Shown: in pieces, positions 5,300 to 9,101 of the stretch
Layout: each line of letters starts with the position of its first letter
Position numbering within the stretch: the first letter of the stretch is position 1
Origin: JBOHBN01 sp050698355
GTDB taxonomy: Bacteria > Actinomycetota > Actinomycetes > Streptosporangiales > WHST01
Length of the DNA stretch: 9,101 bases
NCBI GenBank assembly: GCA_050698355.1
Contig: JBOHBN010000332.1
Span: 1-9,101 of the forward strand
Direction of reading: 5' to 3'
The notes under the pieces: model-generated
The model's database searches: none
What the model was told of the DNA's origin: nothing
Seen by the model: the letters and a program-made list of their open reading frames with translations, nothing else
Program-made: the position numbers and the translations under genes

Positions 5300-6370
5300 T
5301 CAGTTCTGGCCGCTGCTGTCGAGTTGGGCTTCGGCGCGGTCGGCGCGGCGGCGTTCGTCGCGGGCTTCGCTGGCGGCGGTGTCGCGTTCGCTGCGTAGTT
5401 GGGTGACTTGCTGGTCGTAGCTGGCGCGCAGGTCGGTGACGCGTTGCTCGCCGTAGGCGCGGGCTTGTTCGACGTCGCGGTGGGCGGCGTCTCGTTCGGC
5501 AGTGGTCGTGGCGAGCTGCCCGCGGGCCTCGCTGAGCTCGTCGCGTACTTCGTCGAGGCGGGTGCGGGCGGTGTCGAGTTGGGTTTCGGCGCGGTCGGCG
5601 CGGTCGGTGGCGCTCCGGGCGGTCTGGTCGTGCTCGACGACGGCCTGTTCGGCGGCCTCGGCGCGCTGCGTGGCCTCAGCGGCCGCCTGGTCACTGGCCT
5701 GCACCTGTTGGGTGGCGTGAGCGAGGTCGCGTTCGAGGTCGTGGGCGCGGTTCTCCGCCGCCGTGCGGCCGCCTTCGGCGTCGGCCAGCTGCTGCTGTAC
5801 CTGAGCGAGAGCCTCAGCGTGGCTGCGCTGTTGTTCCTCCATCTGCGTCTGCGTCTCGCCGAGCTGCTGCTCGAGTTCGGCGACCCGCGCCGCGCGGTGC
5901 TGCTCGGCTGCAGTGGCCTCCTCGGCGGCCGCGTCGGCCTCGGCGCGCTGCAGTTCGGCGTCGTGCTGGGCCTGCTCGGCGCGAGTCGCGCGAGCACGAG
6001 CGGTGGCGACCTGCTCGGCGGCGTCGCTGGTCACCGACTCCAGCTGCGCCTCGACCGCCTCGGGGTCGCTGAGCGTGGATAGCTCGTCGAGCATCGCGCG
6101 GAACTGCGCGAGGAAGTGCTCGCCCATCTCGGTGACCTGACCGCGGATCGCCGCGGCGCGCTGCCGCGCGGTGTCGACCGGTCGCTCGTCGACCGGACCC
6201 TCGCCGCCGGCCTGCAAGCGAGTCTGCCGCGCCCGCCATGCCGAGGCGCGGTTGTGCTCGGGATCAGCGCAGTACTCCGGCGGCCGCCCCGTGCCGTGGG
6301 CGCTCTCCACCGCAGGCCTGGTACAGCCCGGATACCGGCATGTGCGCTGCTCGGTGCTCTGCTCACTCAT
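5300..6370 (-). CDS. Zinc-finger-like head plus long coiled coil protein
   Basis: 356 aa. The N-terminus holds C11-X4-C16-X17-C34-X4-H39 within CRYPGC...GRPPEYCADPEHNRASAWRARQ, a likely zinc-binding head followed by basic residues that could touch DNA. From about 65 to 345 the chain is Ala/Glu/Gln/Arg-rich with almost no Pro and regular hydrophobic spacing: a long alpha-helical coiled coil (for example ELEQQLGETQTQMEEQQRSHAEALAQVQQQLADAEG). The segment RADRAE(T/A)QLD occurs twice, 85 residues apart. There is no signal peptide or membrane helix. The overall plan (small DNA-binding head, long coiled coil, plasmid, near parAB) recalls KfrA-type plasmid proteins, but no KfrA helix-turn-helix is visible, so this is an analogy only. 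ATG 6370 lies 11 bases after a TATGAT -10 box with no ribosome site, suggesting a leaderless or near-leaderless message. Confidence 0.82.
   Translation of the reverse strand: MSEQSTEQRTCRYPGCTRPAVESAHGTGRPPEYCADPEHNRASAWRARQTRLQAGGEGPVDERPVDTARQRAAAIRGQVTEMGEHFLAQFRAMLDELSTLSDPEAVEAQLESVTSDAAEQVATARARATRAEQAQHDAELQRAEADAAAEEATAAEQHRAARVAELEQQLGETQTQMEEQQRSHAEALAQVQQQLADAEGGRTAAENRAHDLERDLAHATQQVQASDQAAAEATQRAEAAEQAVVEHDQTARSATDRADRAETQLDTARTRLDEVRDELSEARGQLATTTAERDAAHRDVEQARAYGEQRVTDLRASYDQQVTQLRSERDTAASEARDERRRADRAEAQLDSSGQN
5317..5348. repeat. Internal repeat in the coiled-coil gene, copy A
   Basis: 32 bp matching 5572-5603 at 31 positions, spaced exactly 255 bp (85 codons) apart, in the same frame. 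Encodes RADRAEAQLD near the C-terminus. Confidence 0.7.
5572..5603. repeat. Internal repeat in the coiled-coil gene, copy B
   Basis: Partner of 5317-5348. Encodes RADRAETQLD. Such a near-identical DNA match suggests recent duplication or recombination within the coiled coil. Confidence 0.7.
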
Positions 6371-6381
6371 ACCGTCACTCT

Positions 6382-6415
6382 ATCATACGGAAACGGAACG
6401 GAAGACGAAACGAAA
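6382..6415 (-). promoter_or_regulatory. Promoter of the coiled-coil gene with five ACGRAA repeats
   Basis: On the minus strand TATGAT (6387-6382) fits a -10 box 11 bases before the ATG at 6370. On the plus strand five near-tandem hexamers lie immediately upstream: ACGGAA at 6387, 6393 and 6398, and ACGAAA at 6405 and 6410. They cover the -35 position (TTTCGT at 6410-6405 is a poor -35 box). This AT- and purine-rich patch stands out and may bind a regulator. Confidence 0.5.
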
Positions 6416-6442
6416 GATGAAAGGTTGCTCGAGCCGGGTGGC

Positions 6443-6510
6443 GACCCCCGCTCGGCCCGCTAATGCGACTGGAAGTGGGGGTCTCGCCGATGTAGCGAGA
6501 GATCGTCTCG
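6443..6510 (-). terminator. Stem-loops downstream of the 63/70-aa pair
   Basis: Two inverted repeats follow the 70-aa gene on the minus strand: CGAGA-GATCG-TCTCG (6496-6510) and GACCCCC (6443-6449) with GGGGGTC (6477-6483). They lie between that gene and the coiled-coil promoter, where termination is expected. No U-tract. Confidence 0.4.
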
Positions 6511-6539
6511 ACGGGGGCCCTGTTGCGCCGCGTGGGTAG

Positions 6540-6752
6540 TCACAGCCATACCGGCCCGTCGGGGATCTGGTCGGTGTCGTCGGGTACGTGCCGGTAGCCG
6601 GGGGAGAGCAGTGCGACCTCGAGTGCCTCGTGTGCGTCGTCGTACATGTCGAGGAGGGGATGTGGCGGCCAGTCGGGCTCGGCGCGACGGTCGATGCCGG
6701 CCAGCCCGTACCGGTCGTCAGCTTCGAGCGCGCGGAGGGTGGCGTGGTTCAT
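6540..6752 (-). CDS. Small acidic hypothetical protein (70 aa)
   Basis: A 70-aa protein of no family I recognise. ATG 6752 overlaps the stop of the 63-aa gene as ATGA, so the two are almost certainly translated together. A longer upstream frame would run through the 63-aa gene and is rejected. It is acidic and proline-containing: LEADDRYGLAGIDRRAEPDWPPHPLLDMYDDAHEALEVALLSPGYRHVPDDTDQIPDGPVWL. There is one plausible amphipathic helix (MYDDAHEALEVALLS) and no cysteines or membrane segment. A small soluble accessory protein of the element, function unknown. Confidence 0.65.
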   Translation of the reverse strand: MNHATLRALEADDRYGLAGIDRRAEPDWPPHPLLDMYDDAHEALEVALLSPGYRHVPDDTDQIPDGPVWL

Positions 6753-6940
6753 CGCTCGACCTCTTCGCCGTCGAGGGCCCGACGTATCTCCTCGGTGTGG
6801 TCGGGCTGGGTTTCGGCGAGCTGCCGGAGCGCTGCGTGCTTGTCGGGTACGCCGTGGCTCCAGGCCATGTATTCGTCGGCCGGCCACGTGTGCGCGCTGT
6901 GTGGCCACTGGCTGACCTCGTTGCCGCTAGTGGTGGTCAT
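6749..6940 (-). CDS. Small hypothetical protein (63 aa)
   Basis: A 63-aa protein of no family I recognise. ATG 6940 is preceded by a strong GGAGGTG (6947-6953) 6 bases upstream, which decides the start. The N-terminal half is aromatic and His-rich (QWPHSAHTWPADEYMAWSHG); the C-terminal half is a charged helix (HAALRQLAETQPDHTEEIRRALDGEEVER). It is followed by the 70-aa gene with an ATGA overlap, forming a two-gene unit. The long leader upstream holds an 8-bp stem hairpin at 6985-7004 and a 12-bp inverted repeat at 7067-7116. A toxin-antitoxin or anti-restriction pair is conceivable from size and layout, but no motif supports it. Confidence 0.68.
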   Translation of the reverse strand: MTTTSGNEVSQWPHSAHTWPADEYMAWSHGVPDKHAALRQLAETQPDHTEEIRRALDGEEVER

Positions 6941-6984
6941 CTGCGGCACCTCCGTGGGTGTTCTTCGCTCGCCCGTTAGGGCCG

Positions 6985-7004
6985 GGGCAGGCACCCGCCT
7001 GCCC
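6985..7004. repeat. 8-bp stem, 4-base loop hairpin in the leader of the 63-aa gene
   Basis: GGGCAGGC (6985-6992) and GCCTGCCC (6997-7004) pair perfectly around ACCC. On the minus strand the hairpin ends 44 bases upstream of the ATG at 6940. It could be a leader structure or the terminator of upstream read-through. Confidence 0.45.
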
Positions 7005-7066
7005 TTCCTGCCGTGGGAGCTCCGCGCGCGGGAATCTGCGGGGAAGCGTGGACGTGCCACAGGTCG

Positions 7067-7116
7067 GTAACTCTCGCCGCCCGAGCTTGCGAGGGTTGGG
7101 TTGAGGCGAGAGTTAC
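7067..7116. repeat. Perfect 12-bp inverted repeat with 26-bp spacer
   Basis: GTAACTCTCGCC at 7067-7078 and its exact complement GGCGAGAGTTAC at 7105-7116. Mixed base composition makes chance less likely than for pure GC stems. It lies in the spacer between ssb and the 63/70-aa pair. It could be an operator pair, a transfer-origin inverted repeat, or the stem of a small RNA. Confidence 0.6.
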
Positions 7117-7326
7117 GAGCAGTGGTCACAAACCGCGTTTCTCCGTAGGCGCGCGGTGCTAGGCAGGGCGAGCGGAGCGGGGGAGTGGGTCCGCCCGCAG
7201 GGTGGTCAGCGATTGTCGCCAGCGCAGACCCGCAGGCAGGCGGAGCGACCGTGCGCGGCTGGAACTGTGGCGAGGTCGTGCCGGGTTGGCTGCTTTGCCG
7301 GTGGGGTTTGGTGACGCACAAGGGGA

Positions 7327-7356
7327 TGGGGCGGGCCCTCTGCGGGGTCCGCCCCA
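7327..7356 (-). terminator. Probable ssb terminator hairpin
   Basis: TGGGGCGG (7327-7334) pairs with CCGCCCCA (7349-7356), 8 bp, with three more pairs further in after a mismatch. It lies 30 bases beyond the ssb stop. A second small palindrome (CCACCGGTGG, 7357-7366) stands between. No U-tract, as is common in high-GC actinomycetes. Confidence 0.5.
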
Positions 7357-7386
7357 CCACCGGTGGGCCGCGGGAGGCCCGGTCGG

Positions 7387-7734
7387 TTACCGCTTGGCGG
7401 GTTGCCGGAGGTCGAGCTGTACCTGGTCGGCGGTGACTTCGAGCGTGGCGGCGGCCTCGCCGTCGCGGTTGACGTAGGGGCTGGCGGCGAGCTTGTGCCC
7501 GGTCACGGTCACCTTTGCGCCGCGGGCGAGCTGGTCGGTGGCCGCCTCCGCGAGGGTGCCCCAGCAGGTGATCCGCACCGCGGTCGCGGCGCCGTCGACC
7601 CATTCGCCGGAGTCCTTGTCGCGGTAGCGGGCGTTGCTCATTACGGTGAAGTGCGCCACGGCCTTGCCGGAAGCAGTGAAGCTCGCGTCCGCGGCGTCGG
7701 TCAGGTTCCCGGTGATGGTGATCTGGATGCTCAT
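7387..7734 (-). CDS. ssb: Single-stranded DNA-binding protein (short, plasmid-type)
   Basis: 115 aa with a single OB-fold of the SSB family: ITITGNLTDAADASFTASGKAVAHFTVMSNARYRDKDSGEW (4-45), then ATAVRITCWGTLAEAATDQLARGAKVTVTGHKL (50-82) and the final strand TADQVQLDL. ATG 7734 has AAGGGGA (7741-7747) 6 bases upstream. It stops right after the OB-fold (LRQPAKR) and lacks the Gly-rich linker and acidic tip (DDDxPF type) by which housekeeping SSBs recruit partners; housekeeping versions are usually around 150-180 aa. So it probably coats single-stranded DNA during replication or transfer of the element without recruiting the host SSB interactome (inference). The gene is a single unit with hairpins on both sides. 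Confidence 0.92.
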   Translation of the reverse strand: MSIQITITGNLTDAADASFTASGKAVAHFTVMSNARYRDKDSGEWVDGAATAVRITCWGTLAEAATDQLARGAKVTVTGHKLAASPYVNRDGEAAATLEVTADQVQLDLRQPAKR

Positions 7735-7780
7735 CGTGTCTCCCCTTGCTGTCGGTGAACCCGCGTGGGGTCCTGGTCTT

Positions 7781-7792
7781 CGTGTGGACACG
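7781..7792. repeat. 5+GG+5 inverted repeat CGTGTGGACACG
   Basis: Perfect inverted repeat centred on GG, sharing the core TGTGGACA with 8474-8485. On the minus strand it contains GTGTCCACA, one mismatch from the actinobacterial DnaA-box consensus TTGTCCACA. It is 46 bases upstream of the ssb start. Confidence 0.45.
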
Positions 7793-7977
7793 GGCAGCAC
7801 GGCCGAGGACCGGTAGGGAACGCCAAGGGTTTCCGCGGCAAGACTGTTTTCCCGGCCGGTGTAGTGAGACGCCGCAGGCGGCCCGTCCCGGAAAAAGATC
7901 TCTGCCGCCCATTGGCGGGCACAGACGGGCGTCGGCACGCTGGCCAGCGGCCACCACGAAGACACCGCAGGAACCCC

Positions 7978-7989
7978 ACCGGTACCGGT
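7978..7989. repeat. 12-bp palindrome ACCGGTACCGGT
   Basis: Perfect palindrome, also a tandem pair of ACCGGT. The 10-bp palindrome GCCCCGGGGC follows at 7994-8003. Function unknown. Confidence 0.4.
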
Positions 7990-8143
7990 CACCGCCCCGG
8001 GGCAAGGGAAACACGAGCAACCACCGGCACCTCGCCGATACGCCGACGTTCGCCGCCAGCTCCGGTCCGCGCCGGGCACGGTCCAGCGTCATACGCCGCT
8101 CGCTGGGCCAGCACGACGGCGACACCGGCGAGTGGGAAGGGGA

Positions 8144-8165
8144 GTGGGGTGGCACGCCGCCCCAC
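8144..8165 (-). terminator. Probable terminator of the 64-aa gene
   Basis: GTGGGGTGGC and GCCGCCCCAC face each other around AC with one mismatch in ten. The stem starts 30 bases after the stop codon at 8196 on the minus strand. No U-tract. Confidence 0.42.
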
Positions 8166-8195
8166 CGATGTCGGGGCCCAGCGTCGACGGTGCCG

Positions 8196-8390
8196 CTACG
8201 GCCAGGCCGGGTCGCCGGCGTCGCTGAGTGCCTCGGGGAACAACACCCAGAACGCGTCGGCCCAGGCGGTGGCGAGCCAGGCGTCGAACCGCTCGGCGTC
8301 GGTCGCGCCGTCGGGTAGCACCAGCCCGTCGTCGTCGAGGGTGTACGGGGCGTCGCCGTCGTCCTCGTCGTAGAAGATGTGCACCGTCAT
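8196..8390 (-). CDS. Small acidic hypothetical protein (64 aa)
   Basis: A 64-aa, strongly acidic protein of no family I recognise. ATG 8390 has AAGGGAG (8398-8404) 7 bases upstream; an upstream in-frame ATG at 8429 would span that site and is rejected. Sequence features: a beta-like start MTVHIFYDEDDGDAPYTLDDDGLVLPDG, then a helical, tryptophan-rich half (ERFDAWLATAWADAFWVLFPEAL). No signal peptide, cysteine motif or true membrane helix. Small, very acidic proteins encoded on mobile elements sometimes act as DNA mimics against host nucleases, but nothing here proves that. It is a single gene between two hairpins, with a DnaA-box-like inverted repeat 84 bp upstream. Confidence 0.68.
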   Translation of the reverse strand: MTVHIFYDEDDGDAPYTLDDDGLVLPDGATDAERFDAWLATAWADAFWVLFPEALSDAGDPAWP

Positions 8391-8473
8391 GGTTGAGCTC
8401 CCTTGGTGAGTCCTGCGGGTAACCGACACGAGCCTGCCTCGACCGCGACCGGCTGGAAGATCCTGTTTGGCGA

Positions 8474-8485
8474 GTTGTGGACAAC
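8474..8485. promoter_or_regulatory. Consensus DnaA-box-like inverted repeat GTTGTGGACAAC
   Basis: Perfect 5+GG+5 inverted repeat. Its minus strand contains TTGTCCACA (8484-8476), the DnaA-box consensus known from high-GC actinomycetes. It lies between the 64-aa gene and the terminator of the 103-aa gene. A single box does not make an origin; it may instead be an operator shared with 7781-7792. Confidence 0.5.
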
Positions 8486-8491
8486 GACAGT

Positions 8492-8528
8492 GGGCCGGCC
8501 GCCCCGGGGGGAGGGGAGCGGCCGGCCC
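8492..8528 (-). terminator. Strong terminator hairpin of the 103-aa gene
   Basis: GGGCCGGCCGC (8492-8502) and GCGGCCGGCCC (8518-8528) form a perfect 11-bp stem with a 15-base loop, starting 9 bases after the stop codon at 8538. It is the longest perfect GC-rich stem seen in the window. No U-tract. Confidence 0.6.
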
Positions 8529-8537
8529 GGCTGCCGG

Positions 8538-8849
8538 TCAGGGCCGGGTCCGGCGGCCCTTTTCGAACTCGCGGCGCGCGTGTGCCTCGGCGCGGGCGAA
8601 CGCGTCGTCGACCGGCCCGAAGACCTCGTCGGCGAGGTGCTCGGCCTTGCGCACCGCGTGCCGCAGCGCGTCGAGGGCCTCGCGGTCCTCCAGGTACACC
8701 AGCACCTGACCGACCCGCAGCGCGATGTGCGCGGTCCCGGTGCGGCTGGCCACCGCGGCGACGCCCTGGACTCGGCGGTCCTGGTCCCCGCGCAGCCGCG
8801 CGGTGACCGCGACCTCACAGGACCCCAAGCGATGCTCTGCTGCAGGCAT
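8538..8849 (-). CDS. Hypothetical protein (103 aa)
   Basis: A 103-aa protein of no family I recognise. ATG 8849 has AGGAGGGG (8855-8862) 5 bases upstream; the in-frame ATG at 8867 lies beyond that site and is rejected. Residues about 10-55 look like beta strands (CEVAVTARLRG, VQGVAAVASRTGTAHIALRVGQVLVYLED). From about 57 to 98 it is helical and charged (REALDALRHAVRKAEHLADEVFGPVDDAFARAEAHARREFEKGRRTRP), ending in a basic tail. No membrane segment or metal motif. Layout as a single gene with its own strong ribosome site and terminator suggests substantial independent expression. Its place beside the DnaA-box-like repeat and ssb hints at replication or transfer, but this is position only. Confidence 0.72.
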   Translation of the reverse strand: MPAAEHRLGSCEVAVTARLRGDQDRRVQGVAAVASRTGTAHIALRVGQVLVYLEDREALDALRHAVRKAEHLADEVFGPVDDAFARAEAHARREFEKGRRTRP

Positions 8850-9101
8850 GACTGCCCCTCCTTCCACCCCCGTCCGGGCCTTCCGGCCGGGGCTGAAAGA
8901 CCAGGCGGACCGGGGCGAGGGTGGCCGGTCCAGGGTGGCCGCCTGCGGCCATCGCGCAGCGCCGCGAGCGGCAGCGAGCGCACTTGACCGGTCGGGGTCC
9001 CCGGCCCGTCAGACTGGGCCAGCCACGGCCACCCCACCCCACCCCAGCCCGGCAGGCGGCAGCTCGGGCCGCCAGGCCCGTCCCCCCGCGTGGAACCGAT
9101 C
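8850..9101 (-). other. Upstream region of the 103-aa gene, no gene seen
   Basis: 252 bp to the window edge without a convincing frame. It holds the ribosome site of the 103-aa gene, the perfect repeat TGGCCGC-CT-GCGGCCA (8936-8951), a G-quadruplex-capable tract (9032-9050) and a GGCGGC/GCCGCC stem (9055-9073). A promoter for the 103-aa gene is expected here, but I cannot point to a -10 box. Confidence 0.45.
9032..9050 (-). repeat. G-quadruplex-capable tract on the minus strand
   Basis: Four G-runs on the minus strand (one of three, then three of four, separated by CT, T and T) fit the pattern of a stable short-loop quadruplex. On the plus strand it appears as a CCCCA tandem repeat. Confidence 0.45.

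Larger units (their letters stand above)
6941..7386 (-). other. 446-bp spacer rich in inverted repeats
   Basis: No convincing gene on either strand. Going down the minus strand from the ssb stop it holds: GGGCC/GGCCC (7365-7380), the palindrome CCACCGGTGG (7357-7366), a strong hairpin at 7327-7356, the 12-bp inverted repeat GTAACTCTCGCC/GGCGAGAGTTAC (7067-7116), the hairpin GGGCAGGC-ACCC-GCCTGCCC (6985-7004), a small GCCC/GGGC stem (6971-6982), and the ribosome site of the 63-aa gene. Confidence 0.6.
7735..8195 (-). other. 461-bp spacer upstream of ssb with clustered palindromes
   Basis: No convincing gene. It contains the ssb ribosome site, CGTGT-GG-ACACG (7781-7792), GCCGC-AG-GCGGC (7871-7882), a CCGCC-CATT-GGCGG hairpin (7905-7918), the 12-bp palindrome ACCGGTACCGGT (7978-7989), GCCCCGGGGC (7994-8003), and a terminator-like stem at 8144-8165. 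Open frames through it on both strands give arginine- and proline-rich, low-quality products. The density of palindromes suggests regulatory or origin DNA. Confidence 0.5.

Noticed and set aside
4669..5406. Plus-strand 245-residue open frame covering the parA upstream region
   Set aside because: Its translation is low quality, it crosses the parS-like sites and the 66-aa gene in antisense, and it has no ribosome site.
5399..6082. Plus-strand Gly/Leu/Val-rich frame that looks hydrophobic
   Set aside because: It is the antisense shadow of the Ala/Glu/Arg-rich coiled coil.
6749..8155. Minus-strand 468-residue frame spanning ssb and its spacers
   Set aside because: It reads ssb out of frame; only its last 63 codons look like a gene, with their own start and ribosome site.
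8503..8517. G-rich loop between the terminator arms as an independent quadruplex
   Set aside because: It is simply the loop of the 8492-8528 hairpin and lacks four clean G-runs.

Overview
The window is GC-rich DNA (roughly two thirds G+C by eye) with strong third-position G/C bias, GTG starts, GGAGG-type ribosome sites and TANNNT -10 boxes. This points to a high-GC actinomycete. The gene set (a ParA/ParB pair with its own repeated AT-rich palindromes, a plasmid-type SSB, a zinc-finger coiled-coil protein, several orphan small proteins and an insertion sequence) indicates a plasmid or integrative element rather than core chromosome. No replication initiator, relaxase, TraB-type translocase or integrase is visible, so the type of element cannot be settled here. 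The genus is not determined.

Layout. (1) 1-1879, plus strand: an unrecognised protein with C-terminal membrane segments (96-944), then an Abi-type HEPN protein with an RNRLAH motif (1148-1879), apparently expressed from a leaderless promoter. (2) 1931-3164: an IS630-family element with a transposase split across two frames at an A5G5 run, imperfect terminal inverted repeats and TA flanks. It sits exactly on the stop codon of parB and regenerates that stop. (3) 3164-4698, minus strand: parA and parB, overlapping at TGATG. Four copies of a 15-bp palindrome (TATTACG-C/G-CGTAATA) are present. Two lie inside parB, in the stretch encoding its linker, and two lie upstream of parA. They are the best candidates for the parS centromere and/or an autoregulatory operator. 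(4) 5011-6370, minus strand: a 66-aa protein and a 356-aa protein with a CCCH zinc-finger-like head and a long coiled coil. Its promoter overlaps five ACGRAA repeats. (5) 6540-8849, minus strand: short transcription units separated by hairpin-rich spacers: a coupled 63-aa/70-aa pair, ssb, a 64-aa acidic protein and a 103-aa protein. Several units end in GC-rich stem-loops that look like actinobacterial terminators. (6) 8850-9101: a promoter-side region with inverted repeats and a G-quadruplex-capable tract.

How the parts may fit together. ParA, ParB and the palindromes form a complete-looking segregation module. The coiled-coil protein and 66-aa protein lie just upstream on the same strand and could be accessory segregation or regulatory factors (inference). 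SSB and a consensus actinobacterial DnaA-box sequence (in one of two matched 5+GG+5 inverted repeats, upstream of the 64-aa gene and ssb) fit a replication or transfer region. The HEPN protein is a candidate abortive-infection or stabilisation function, but no antitoxin is recognisable. The strongest observations are the palindromes inside parB and the insertion that lands on, and preserves, the parB stop codon.
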